From: Salinivirgaceae bacterium
Lineage (GTDB): Bacteria; Bacteroidota; Bacteroidia; Bacteroidales; SZUA-534
DNA length: 64,000 nucleotides
Assembly (NCBI GenBank): GCA_017645945.1
Contig: JAGCNL010000016.1
Coordinates: forward strand, 62,001 to 126,000
Direction of reading: 5' to 3'
This document shows, in pieces, positions 34,754 to 43,328 of this stretch. The position numbers and the translations under genes are program-made. The first letter of the stretch is position 1; each line of letters opens with the position of its first letter. The notes beneath the pieces were generated by a model, which was not told where the DNA came from, searched no databases, and was given only the letters and a program-made list of their open reading frames with translations.

Positions 34754-34801
34754 ATTTTAATATAGATATTAAAATGTCGATCTTTGTAGCCCAAAGATCG
34801 A
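34754..34801 (+). repeat. Two adjacent palindromes at a module border
   Basis: ATTTTAATAT and its reverse complement with a 2-bp loop (34754-34775), then TCGATCTTTG with CAAAGATCGA and a 5-bp loop (34777-34801). They lie in the 99-bp gap between the EpsG-like gene and legB. There is no T-run, so termination is not implied. They could be a recombination junction, a processing site or an operator. Confidence 0.6.
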
Positions 34802-34835
34802 GCAAGTAATCACATAAAATCTGATCGTTATACAA

Positions 34836-36044
34836 ATGTTCAATCTTTCAAAATTCATTTCTGATAGCGTTACATTCCGTAGTCAAAGTATGTTTTTGCC
34901 TGATATTGAGGCGAATAAAGATGCGTTGACCAACGAAATCAAGGACAAAAAAGTCTGCGTTATTGGCGGCGCTGGATCTATTGGTTCGTCGTTTATCAAG
35001 GCGGTTTTGAGATTTCAACCCAAGAGCGTTGTAGTTGTAGATTTAAATGAAAACGGCTTGGCAGAGTTGGTGCGCGATGTGCGTTCTACCAAAGGACTCT
35101 TCTGTCCCGACGAGTTCAGATGCTATACTCTGAATTTTGCAGACCCAATATTTGAAAGGATTTTCCGCGAAGAAAAAGGGTTCGATATTGTCGCTAATTT
35201 TTCGGCTCACAAGCACGTAAGGTCTGAAAAAGACAAGTATTCTGTTCAGGCTCTTATCGAAAACAACGACATCAAGGCCAAGAAACTGATGGATTTGCTA
35301 TGTGTATATCCTCCCAAGCATTTCTTCTGCGTTTCTACCGACAAGGCTGCAAATCCCGTTAACATTATGGGCGCAAGCAAGCGAATTATGGAAGATTTGG
35401 TAATGGCTTATAATCAATATTTTAAAGTAACGACAGCAAGATTTGCCAATGTTGCATTTTCCAATGGCTCGTTGCCTGACGGATGGATTCACCGCTTGCA
35501 AAAAAAACAACCGCTTGCCGCACCTAATGACGTGAAACGTTATTTTGTTTCGCCCGAAGAATCAGGACAGATTTGTATGTTGGCGTGCATACTCGGCAAT
35601 GGTGGCGAGGTTTTCTTCCCTAAACTTGGGGAAGATCAAATGCTCACCTTCTTGAAAATTTGTGACGATTTTGTAAAGGCCGAAGGCTTTCAAAAGGTTG
35701 AATGTAAGGATGATAATTCTGCAAAAGATTATGCAGACCAAATGTCATACGATTCCGAGAATTATCCCGTAGTGTATTTCAAGAGCGACACAACAGGCGA
35801 AAAGGCATACGAGGAGTTTTATGTGCCTGGCGAACAAATCAACATGCAACGTTTTAAGGCTTTGGGTGTCGTAGAAAAGACTTCGCGACGTCCAATGTCG
35901 GAGATCAACTCGTTTTTTATCGAACTTGAAAATATTTTTGCCAAGGACGATTTCACCAAGGCTCAGGTAGTTGAAGCAATCAAAGGTTTTATACCCAATT
36001 TCCAACACGAAGAAAAAGGCAAGAACCTTGATCAAAAAATGTAA
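34836..36044 (+). CDS. legB: Nucleotide-sugar 4,6-dehydratase, LegB-like
   Basis: 402 residues of the extended SDR polysaccharide-biosynthesis dehydratases (PF02719-like). The nucleotide loop is VCVIGGAGSIGSSFIKAVLR (about 42-61). The motifs HKHVRSEKD, STDKAANPVNIMGASKR (with a Met in place of the usual catalytic Tyr, as in this subgroup) and GEKAYEEF are visible. It should make the 4-keto-6-deoxy intermediate of GDP- or UDP-GlcNAc. The neighbours (LegC, H, I, G, F and PtmE-like) support GDP-GlcNAc, the first step of the legionaminic-acid route. Confidence 0.85.
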   Translation: MFNLSKFISDSVTFRSQSMFLPDIEANKDALTNEIKDKKVCVIGGAGSIGSSFIKAVLRFQPKSVVVVDLNENGLAELVRDVRSTKGLFCPDEFRCYTLNFADPIFERIFREEKGFDIVANFSAHKHVRSEKDKYSVQALIENNDIKAKKLMDLLCVYPPKHFFCVSTDKAANPVNIMGASKRIMEDLVMAYNQYFKVTTARFANVAFSNGSLPDGWIHRLQKKQPLAAPNDVKRYFVSPEESGQICMLACILGNGGEVFFPKLGEDQMLTFLKICDDFVKAEGFQKVECKDDNSAKDYADQMSYDSENYPVVYFKSDTTGEKAYEEFYVPGEQINMQRFKALGVVEKTSRRPMSEINSFFIELENIFAKDDFTKAQVVEAIKGFIPNFQHEEKGKNLDQKM

Positions 36045-36046
36045 AA

Positions 36047-37195
36047 ATGGAATTCAAAAAAATAACTGATTTTATTCGCGACTTGTTTGATGGCGGCGAT
36101 TTTATTCCGCTGTCGGTGCCGGTGTTCGCGGGCAATGAGAAAAAATATTTGAACGAATGTATCGACACTACATTTGTCTCGAGTGTAGGAAAGTTCGTTG
36201 ACCGTTTTGAGGACGACATTGCTAAATACACTGGCAGCAAACGTGCTGTTGTGTGCGTGAGCGGAACCAATGCTCTGCATATGTCGCTTATGTTGGCAGG
36301 GGTGGAGCGTAGTGACGAAGTTCTTACTCAGGCACTTACGTTCATCGCAACTTGCAATGCACTGAGTTATATTGGCGCGGAACCTATATTCATCGACGTT
36401 GACCGTGATACTATGGGGCTTTCGCCAACGGCTGTCAGGGAATGGCTCGAAATGAACGCAGAAATCAAAGGCAATCAATGCTTTAACAAGAATACTCACC
36501 GCCGCATTAAGGCGTGTGTACCGATGCACACTTTCGGACACCCTGTTCATTTGGATGAATTGATTGAAGTCTGCAACGAATACCATATCAAACTCGTAGA
36601 AGATGCCGCCGAGAGCATAGGAAGCCTTTATAAAGGCAAGCACACGGGTACATTCGGTAAGATTGGCGCATTAAGTTTCAATGGCAACAAGACCATAACA
36701 ACCGGCGGCGGCGGAATGATGCTTTTCAACGATGAGGAGTTGGGCGCGTATGCCAAGCACATCACAACTCAGGCAAAGATTCCTCACCGTTGGGAGTTCC
36801 GTCACGACCATATCGGCTATAATTACCGTATGCCAAACATCAATGCAGCACTTGGATGTGCTCAGTTAGAAAATATCGACACTTACATCGAAAGCAAGCG
36901 TCAGACGGCAGAGGCATACAAGGAGTTTTTCAAGAATGTTCCAGATGTTGAGTTTTTTAGTGAACCCACTGATTGTCGCAGTAATTATTGGCTCAATGCA
37001 ATCATACTGAAAGACAAGGATATGCAGCAAGATTTTCTGCAATTCAGCAACGACAACGGCGTAATGACTCGCCCGATTTGGGAACTTATGAACCGTCTGC
37101 CGATGTTTGAGCATTGTCAAAACGACGGCTTGGAAAATACGATTTACTTCGCCGACAGAGTGGTGAACATTCCGAGTAGTGTAAGAATCAAATGA
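36047..37195 (+). CDS. legC: LegC-like nucleotide-sugar aminotransferase
   Basis: 382 residues, DegT family. FVSSVGKFVDRFEDDIAKYT, SGTNALHMSLMLAGV, the PLP-lysine in SFNGNKTITTGGGG and HDHIGYNYRMPNINAA are all present. It aminates the 4-keto sugar made by LegB using glutamate. Two bases separate it from legB, and its stop overlaps legH by 4 bp. It is a paralogue of, not identical to, the aminotransferase at 23253. Confidence 0.87.
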   Translation: MEFKKITDFIRDLFDGGDFIPLSVPVFAGNEKKYLNECIDTTFVSSVGKFVDRFEDDIAKYTGSKRAVVCVSGTNALHMSLMLAGVERSDEVLTQALTFIATCNALSYIGAEPIFIDVDRDTMGLSPTAVREWLEMNAEIKGNQCFNKNTHRRIKACVPMHTFGHPVHLDELIEVCNEYHIKLVEDAAESIGSLYKGKHTGTFGKIGALSFNGNKTITTGGGGMMLFNDEELGAYAKHITTQAKIPHRWEFRHDHIGYNYRMPNINAALGCAQLENIDTYIESKRQTAEAYKEFFKNVPDVEFFSEPTDCRSNYWLNAIILKDKDMQQDFLQFSNDNGVMTRPIWELMNRLPMFEHCQNDGLENTIYFADRVVNIPSSVRIK

Positions 37196-37818
37196 AATCT
37201 TTACTTCTTATCGGCGGTGGCGGTCACTGCAAGTCTTTAATTGGTATTGCTGAAAAATGCGGTTTTGATATTCTCGGCATTATTGATAGACCGGCGGAAT
37301 TTGGGAACAAAGTATTGGATTACAAAGTAGTAGGTAACGATGACGACATCGTAAAATACGTTGACAAAGCCGTTTTCCATATAACTATTGGATTTGTTAA
37401 AAACGCAGATTTGCGTATCAAACTTTGGGAAAACGTCATCAAACATAATGGCAAAATAGTTTCGATTGTTTCTCCAAATGCTTGCGTATCAAAATATTCA
37501 GAAATAGGAGAAGGCTCTTCAGTAATGAATTTCGCCAACATTAACGCTGGTGCGATGATTGGTAGAAATGTAATAATTAACAATTTTGCCAATGTAGAAC
37601 ACGATGTAAAAATCGGCGACCATACGCACGTATCAACTGGCGCGATGATAAACGGAGATTGCAAAATCGGTAACCGTTGTTTTATTGGCAGTCAGGCTGT
37701 TATAGCAAATGGAATTAATATTTGCGATGACGCTATTATCGGCGCAGGCGCGGTTGTAGTAAAAGACATTACCCAAAAAGGAATTTATGTCGGGAATCCG
37801 GCAAAAAGAATAAAATAG
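37192..37818 (+). CDS. legH: LegH-like N-acetyltransferase (PglD family)
   Basis: 208 residues. The N-terminal Rossmann-like half (SLLLIGGGGHCKSLIGIAEK) and C-terminal left-handed beta-helix (SVMNFANINAGAMIGRNV through VVVKDITQKGIYVGNPAKR) match sialic-acid O-/N-acetyltransferase NeuD/PglD proteins. It should acetylate the 4-amino group using acetyl-CoA to give the 2,4-diacetamido sugar. It overlaps legC by 4 bp and abuts legI. Confidence 0.87.
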   Translation: MKSLLLIGGGGHCKSLIGIAEKCGFDILGIIDRPAEFGNKVLDYKVVGNDDDIVKYVDKAVFHITIGFVKNADLRIKLWENVIKHNGKIVSIVSPNACVSKYSEIGEGSSVMNFANINAGAMIGRNVIINNFANVEHDVKIGDHTHVSTGAMINGDCKIGNRCFIGSQAVIANGINICDDAIIGAGAVVVKDITQKGIYVGNPAKRIK

Positions 37819-38829
37819 ATGAAACACGTTCTGATAATTGCTGAGGCAGGCGTTAATCATAACGGCTCTATCGAGACGGCGAAAAAGATGATTGACAAAG
37901 CGGTTGATGCAGGTGTGGATATTATTAAATTTCAGACTTTTAAATCAGAAAAGTTAGTATCGAAATCAGCCCAACAAGCCGAATATCAGAAAAGAAATAT
38001 GGGCAGTTCATCTGATAATTCACAGTTGAATATGCTGAAAAAGTTAGAACTTTCGCACTCCGACCATAAGGAACTTATTGGATATTGCACCCAAAAAAGA
38101 ATTAGGTTCTTTTCCACCGCATTTGATTTGGAAAGCGTTGATTATCTGCACTCTCTAAATATTGGTTTTTGGAAAATTCCATCCGGTGAAATCACCAATT
38201 ATCCATATCTCAAAAAAATCGCGCAATTTGGAGAGCCGGTGATTCTTTCGACGGGGATGTGCGAAATGGTGGATATTGAAGCTGCGTTGAAAGTAATGTC
38301 GGACAACGGATTGAGTAAAGACAAAATATCGATTCTCCATTGCAATACAGAATATCCGACCCCATTCAAGGATGTCAACCTTTTGGCTATGAACGAATTG
38401 AAAGAACGTTTTGGCGTTAAGATTGGATATTCTGACCATACAAAAGGCATTGAAGTGCCGATTGCGGCGGTGGCGTTGGGTGCTGAAATTATCGAAAAAC
38501 ATTTCACTCTCGACCGAAATATGGAAGGCCCTGACCACAAGGCGTCGCTCGAACCCGACGAACTCAAAGCGATGGTTTCTGCAATCAGAAACATTGAATT
38601 TGCGCTCGGTGACGGTCACAAAACAGTTTCGGAATCGGAACGAAAAAATATCGCTGTGGCTCGTAAAAGCATCGTTGCAGCAAAAGATATAAAGGCAGGT
38701 GAAGTTTTCAGCGAAAACAATCTTGCCGTCAAACGTCCGGGCAATGGAATTTCGCCGATGGATTGGGAAAATATCATCGGCAAAACTGCCAAAAAAGATT
38801 TCGCAGAAGACCAACTTATCGAATTGTAA
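37819..38829 (+). CDS. legI: N,N'-diacetyllegionaminate synthase (NeuB family)
   Basis: 336 residues. NeuB TIM barrel: ILIIAEAGVNHNGSIETAKK, DIIKFQTFKSEKLVS, WKIPSGEITNYPYLK, CNTEYPTPF and DHTKGIEVPIAAVALGA with EKHFTLDR. A C-terminal antifreeze/SAF domain follows (about 275-336, RKSIVAAKDIKAGEVFS, then NGISPMDW). It condenses PEP with a 2,4-diacetamido-2,4,6-trideoxymannose to form a nonulosonic acid. Legionaminate is favoured over sialate by the surrounding genes. One base overlaps legG. Confidence 0.92.
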   Translation: MKHVLIIAEAGVNHNGSIETAKKMIDKAVDAGVDIIKFQTFKSEKLVSKSAQQAEYQKRNMGSSSDNSQLNMLKKLELSHSDHKELIGYCTQKRIRFFSTAFDLESVDYLHSLNIGFWKIPSGEITNYPYLKKIAQFGEPVILSTGMCEMVDIEAALKVMSDNGLSKDKISILHCNTEYPTPFKDVNLLAMNELKERFGVKIGYSDHTKGIEVPIAAVALGAEIIEKHFTLDRNMEGPDHKASLEPDELKAMVSAIRNIEFALGDGHKTVSESERKNIAVARKSIVAAKDIKAGEVFSENNLAVKRPGNGISPMDWENIIGKTAKKDFAEDQLIEL

Positions 38830-39989
38830 TGAAACGCAAAGTCTGTTTTTTTACTGGCACTCGCGCAGAATACGGAATTATGAGCCGACTGATGAAGTTG
38901 GTGAAAGATTCTGAAAATTGTGATATTCAGATAATTGCGACTAATATGCACTTATCGCCGGAATTTGGACTTACATACAAGGAGATTGAAGCCGACGGTT
39001 TCAAAATAGACAAGAAAGTTGAGATGCTCCTTTCGTCCGACACAGCAAACGGCACTGTAAAATCTATGGGTTTGGCTACTATTGGATTTGCCGATGCTTT
39101 GGAAGATTTGCAGCCTGATTTGGCAGTAATTCTTGGCGACAGGTATGAAATGTTGGCGGCGGCTCAATCGTGTTTGATTTACAAAATTCCCGTGGCACAT
39201 CTTTATGGCGGCGAAATTACATTAGGTGCGTATGATGATGCTATCAGACACGCAATCAGCAAGTTGAGCCATCTTCATTTTACATCAACGGAAGAATATA
39301 GGCGTAACATCATCCAAATGGGCGAAAATCCTGGCCGTGTTTTCTATGTCGGCTCTTTGGGCGTTGACAATATCAAAAAAGAACCCATAATGAGCCGCGA
39401 AAAACTATCGGAAAGTTTGAATTTCAATTTGTTAGACAAATTCATCCTTGTAACATTCCATCCCGTTACAATGGAAAACCTGACAGCTGAAAAACAAATT
39501 ACGGATTTGTTGAAGGCCTTTGAAAATATAATTGGTGATTACAAAATACTATTCACCCTTCCAAATTCAGACACGGGAGGCAGAATAATTATTTCAAAGA
39601 TAGAGGATTTTGTCAATTCTCATTCCGACAGAGCGTTTGCGATAGATTCGTTGGGGAAAAAACGTTATTATTCGGCGTTGAAGTATGCCACCGTAGTAGT
39701 TGGCAATTCGTCGAGCGGCTTGGTGGAAGCACCATCTTTCAAAATACCTACATTAAACATCGGCTCACGTCAGGAAGGCAGGGCAAGAGGAGCAAGCGTT
39801 TTGGACGTAAGTGCGGATTATGATGGCATTTCAAAAGGTTTGACGAAAGTTTTATCACCTGAATATCAGAATATTGCAAAAATATCTACAAATCCATACG
39901 AAAAAGCGGGGACACTCGAAAACATTTTTGATGTGATTGAAAAATATCCGTTGGATGGATTGGTAAAGAAAGAATTTTATAAGATATGA
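38829..39989 (+). CDS. legG: Hydrolysing nucleotide-sugar 2-epimerase, LegG/NeuC-like
   Basis: 386 residues from the ATG at 38829 (MKRKVCFFTGTRAEYGIM); a longer frame begins inside legI but does not fit the family. GDRYEMLAAAQSCLIYKIPV, HLYGGEITLGAYDDAIRHA, the HFTSTEEYRRNI loop and VGNSSSGLVEAPSFKIPTLN are NeuC/LegG hallmarks. It removes the nucleotide and inverts C2 to give the manno-configured sugar used by LegI. It overlaps the next gene by 4 bp. Confidence 0.92.
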   Translation: MKRKVCFFTGTRAEYGIMSRLMKLVKDSENCDIQIIATNMHLSPEFGLTYKEIEADGFKIDKKVEMLLSSDTANGTVKSMGLATIGFADALEDLQPDLAVILGDRYEMLAAAQSCLIYKIPVAHLYGGEITLGAYDDAIRHAISKLSHLHFTSTEEYRRNIIQMGENPGRVFYVGSLGVDNIKKEPIMSREKLSESLNFNLLDKFILVTFHPVTMENLTAEKQITDLLKAFENIIGDYKILFTLPNSDTGGRIIISKIEDFVNSHSDRAFAIDSLGKKRYYSALKYATVVVGNSSSGLVEAPSFKIPTLNIGSRQEGRARGASVLDVSADYDGISKGLTKVLSPEYQNIAKISTNPYEKAGTLENIFDVIEKYPLDGLVKKEFYKI

Positions 39990-40963
39990 AAATTATTGTG
40001 ATTGGTCTCGGCTCTATGGGCAAACGTAGAATGCGATTGCTCAAAGAGCATCAAGACATTGAAATATACGGTATTGATAGCAATCAGGAACGATGCAAAG
40101 AGGTTACCGAAAAGTTCGGCGTTAAATGCTTCGGTTCTATTTCTGAGGCTGTTAAAAACGAAAAAATAAATTGTGCTTTTGTATGTACATCGCCGCTTTC
40201 TCATTCGGCAATTATTAACGAATGTCTGGAAAACAATCTGCATATTTTTACCGAAATTAATTTAGTTTCGGATGGTTACGATGCAAACATAAAACTTGCC
40301 AAAGAAAAGAATGTAGTTTTGTTTCTGTCCTCAACTTTCCTTTATCGCAAAGAAACTCAAATGATTATCGATAAAGTAAAAGACCGAAATTCAAAACTTA
40401 ATTATATCTATCACGTTGGACAATATTTGCCTGATTGGCATCCGTGGGAAAGTTACAATAACTATTTCATTGGTAATCCTAAAACTAACGGCTGCCGTGA
40501 AATAATGGCGATTGATATGCCGTGGCTGATAACTGCATTTGGAAAAATAAAAAACGTTTCCGCTGTAAAAAGCAAAAATACCAACCTGAATATCAGTTAC
40601 AACGACAATTATTTGATAACCATTGAACACGAAACAGGTGCGAAAGGTGTCTTTGCTGTTGACGTGGTAACTCGCAAACCAATCAGACATATTGATGTTT
40701 ATGGCGAGGATATTCAGATTTCGTGGAATGGTACACCTGATTCATTAACCGAATACGACATTCAAGCAAAAACGTTGAAACAGATTGCTATTGATAACGC
40801 ATCGGAACACGTGGAAGGATACGCTGCATTCGTTACTGAAAATCCTTACAGAGAAGAGATTAACGCATTTTTATCACAGATAAAAAATGCAGAAAACAAA
40901 CCGCAATGGGATTTCGTAAGGGATGCGGAACTTTTGAAAATCATCGACAAAATCGAATCATAA
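39986..40963 (+). CDS. Gfo/Idh/MocA family oxidoreductase, PtmF-like
   Basis: 325 residues. A Rossmann start (IIVIGLGSMGKRRMRLLKEH) and a C-terminal GFO/IDH/MocA beta-sheet domain. Its place in the run legG-this-second Gfo gene-legF is the same neighbourhood as ptmF in Campylobacter legionaminate clusters. PtmF is thought to act in supplying GlcN-type precursors. A direct role is inferred. No membrane segments. Confidence 0.75.
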   Translation: MKIIVIGLGSMGKRRMRLLKEHQDIEIYGIDSNQERCKEVTEKFGVKCFGSISEAVKNEKINCAFVCTSPLSHSAIINECLENNLHIFTEINLVSDGYDANIKLAKEKNVVLFLSSTFLYRKETQMIIDKVKDRNSKLNYIYHVGQYLPDWHPWESYNNYFIGNPKTNGCREIMAIDMPWLITAFGKIKNVSAVKSKNTNLNISYNDNYLITIEHETGAKGVFAVDVVTRKPIRHIDVYGEDIQISWNGTPDSLTEYDIQAKTLKQIAIDNASEHVEGYAAFVTENPYREEINAFLSQIKNAENKPQWDFVRDAELLKIIDKIES

Positions 40964-40966
40964 ATT

Positions 40967-41908
40967 ATGCATTACGATATTGCATTTGCAGGATTGGGCT
41001 CAATAGGAACAAGACATTTGCGTAATGTCTGCACCTTGTTGGATTCTCGTGGCGACACATATAAAATCGACCTTTATAGGAGTTCTATTGGGAAAAAACT
41101 TTCCGACGACATTGCGCATTATATAAACGGTGAATTCCTTTTTTCTGATAATTTACCGCAAGATGCAAAGTACGACATCGTTTTTGTTACCAATCCGACA
41201 TCAATGCATTATCAGACGTTGCTGAAATTCAAGGAAAACACAAAGTCATTTTTCGTAGAAAAACCTGTTTTTGACACCACAGAAATCGATGAAAGTATTT
41301 TCGACGTATTGAAGGATACAACTTGTTATGTCGCTTGTCCTTTACGTTATAATGCTGTATTGAAGTATGTTAGGGAGAATATTCCATTAAAAGAAGTGAT
41401 AGCTGCGCGTGCAATTTCATCGAGTTATTTGCCCGATTGGCGTCCGAGTCAGGACTATCGCAAATGTTATAGCGCACATCGCGATATGGGTGGTGGCGTT
41501 GGTATAGACTTGATTCACGAATGGGATTATCTGACAGCATTTTTCGGTATGCCGAAAAAATCTTTTTCTATACAAGATAAAATTTCTGCATTGGAAATTG
41601 ACAGCGATGACATTGCAATTTATATAGCTAAAACAGAGACAACCACAATTGAATTGCATTTGGATTATTTCGGACGAAAGCCTATCCGCACTTTGGAGTT
41701 GTTTATGCCGTATGATACCATTCACTGTGATATTCTTAACGGACATATTGAGTATTTGAAAAGTGGAAAACAATTTGATTTTAATAGCGAAAGAAATGTT
41801 TCGCAAATGCTTGAAATAGAACATTTCTTTGACATAATAAACAACAAAATAACAAATGACAATACGCTTGAACATTCACTCAACATATTGAAATTGGCAA
41901 AAAGTTAA
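40967..41908 (+). CDS. Gfo/Idh/MocA family oxidoreductase
   Basis: 313 residues. An N-terminal IAFAGLGSIGTRHLRNVCTL NAD loop, FFVEKPVFDT (the EKP motif of the family), and a substrate-side GGGVGIDLIHEWDY. Adjacent to and co-directional with legF, with 3 bp to the preceding gene. A second member of the family in the leg run; it may oxidise or reduce a sugar intermediate. I would not assign a step. Confidence 0.82.
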   Translation: MHYDIAFAGLGSIGTRHLRNVCTLLDSRGDTYKIDLYRSSIGKKLSDDIAHYINGEFLFSDNLPQDAKYDIVFVTNPTSMHYQTLLKFKENTKSFFVEKPVFDTTEIDESIFDVLKDTTCYVACPLRYNAVLKYVRENIPLKEVIAARAISSSYLPDWRPSQDYRKCYSAHRDMGGGVGIDLIHEWDYLTAFFGMPKKSFSIQDKISALEIDSDDIAIYIAKTETTTIELHLDYFGRKPIRTLELFMPYDTIHCDILNGHIEYLKSGKQFDFNSERNVSQMLEIEHFFDIINNKITNDNTLEHSLNILKLAKS

Positions 41909-41910
41909 TT

Positions 41911-42684
41911 ATGAGAATATTATTTACTCTTTGCGGTCGCGCCGGTTCAAAAGGCGTCAAAGGCAAAAACGCACGTGATTTTTTGGATATACCTTTGGTT
42001 TGGTATTCTATGGCGGGCATTGCTTTGTATATAAAACGACATTTGAAAGATGGTGACCACGCTGACATTGTTTTAAATACCGACAGCGAAGACCTTATCA
42101 AATTGGTGGGTCAAGTATCCGAGTTAAATGTAACAGTTTTGCGACGAGAAGAAAACCTTGCCGGCGACAAAGTTCCGAAAGTGGCGGTAATCAATGATTG
42201 TCTCACGAGGGCAGAAAAGATTTTCAAAACCGAATACGATACGGTTGTGGACTTGGACATTACATCACCGCTGCGTACTGTAGAGGATATAAAAAACGCC
42301 ATAGACAAGAAAGTTTCGCGTGCTGATGTTGATGTGGTGTATTCAGTAGCACCATCTCGACGCAATCCATATTTCAATATGGTAAAGGAAGAAAACGGTT
42401 TCTTCTGCAAGGCGATACCATCAAAGTTTACAACCCGTCAGGAAGCCCCTGTCTTTTATGATATGAACGCTTCCATATATGCTTATTCGCCCAAAGCGTT
42501 GAAAGAGAAAGAACAAACAACATTCTTCAATTCAAATTGCGACGCCATTATTATGGCAGATACCGGCATCCTTGACATCGATTCCGAAGAAGATTACGAA
42601 TTGATGCAGGTAATCGCAAGTTATCTGTTTGAAAAGAAGAAAGGGTTCAAGGAAACATTTGAAAAAGCAAAAAGTTGGAAATGA
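41911..42684 (+). CDS. legF: CMP-legionaminate synthetase (acylneuraminate cytidylyltransferase)
   Basis: 257 residues. It begins RILFTLCGRAGSKGVKGKNA, the CTP-binding loop of NeuA/LegF/PtmB cytidylyltransferases, followed by VVDLDITSPLRTVEDI, SVAPSRRNPYFNMV and ILDIDSEEDYELM. It activates the nonulosonic acid with CTP for transfer. It overlaps the next gene by 4 bp. Confidence 0.9.
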   Translation: MRILFTLCGRAGSKGVKGKNARDFLDIPLVWYSMAGIALYIKRHLKDGDHADIVLNTDSEDLIKLVGQVSELNVTVLRREENLAGDKVPKVAVINDCLTRAEKIFKTEYDTVVDLDITSPLRTVEDIKNAIDKKVSRADVDVVYSVAPSRRNPYFNMVKEENGFFCKAIPSKFTTRQEAPVFYDMNASIYAYSPKALKEKEQTTFFNSNCDAIIMADTGILDIDSEEDYELMQVIASYLFEKKKGFKETFEKAKSWK

Positions 42685-43328
42685 TATTGACTATTCCAAA
42701 AGAACAAATTGCAGAACAACTTTGTATGCAATTATCTTCACATTTTTTCGTCAGTGAAGATGAAAAGCAAGTTATTTACAGAAATATCGACAAAGTTTTG
42801 GCAATTTGTGAGGACAATTTTCGACATTCAAGCAACAAATATTTTCGCGTTGGAGATGATGTTAGGTTCAATCCCTATCATTCTGTTCAATATATGACAT
42901 TTTTGTATTGTATGGCACACTGCATTTATTGCAGTGAAAAAGCATACGGTCAACTATGTGACAAAATATACTATTTGAATAAGATTTTCAATTCCGTTGA
43001 TTTATTCTATGCTATTGAACTTCCTGAAATTTGGAGCGCTGAACATCCGTTAGGCTCTGTAATGGGACGTGCAAAGTATGGAAATGGATTCTTTTTCTAT
43101 CAAGGTTGCACAGTCGGAGGGACAAGGGATAAAGACAACAACTTGTATTATCCAACTATAGGAAATAATGTATGTATGTATTCTAATTCTAGTATTTTGG
43201 GTAATTGTAATATCGGAAATAATGTAAATATAGGAGCCGGTGCTATTGTCAAAAATCAAGATATTCCTGATAATTGCAATGTTTTTGGCGAATCTCCTAA
43301 TCTAATTATTAAACCAATATCGAAATGA
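42681..43328 (+). CDS. Serine-acetyltransferase-like hexapeptide protein
   Basis: 215 residues from the ATG at 42681 inside the legF stop (ATGA); a TTG two codons earlier is less likely. The N-terminal roughly 130 residues are helical, as in CysE. A C-terminal beta-helix follows (GRAKYGNGFFFYQGCTVGGT, NVNIGAGAIVKNQDIP). It may add an acyl group to the nonulosonic acid or another sugar. It lies between legF and the ptmE-like gene and overlaps the latter by 4 bp. It lacks enough signature for a specific call. Confidence 0.75.
   Translation: MILTIPKEQIAEQLCMQLSSHFFVSEDEKQVIYRNIDKVLAICEDNFRHSSNKYFRVGDDVRFNPYHSVQYMTFLYCMAHCIYCSEKAYGQLCDKIYYLNKIFNSVDLFYAIELPEIWSAEHPLGSVMGRAKYGNGFFFYQGCTVGGTRDKDNNLYYPTIGNNVCMYSNSSILGNCNIGNNVNIGAGAIVKNQDIPDNCNVFGESPNLIIKPISK

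Noticed and set aside
38763..38828. Longer start for legG inside legI
   Set aside because: The family begins at MKRKVCFFTGTRAEYG, whose ATG overlaps the legI stop by one base in the style of the other leg genes.
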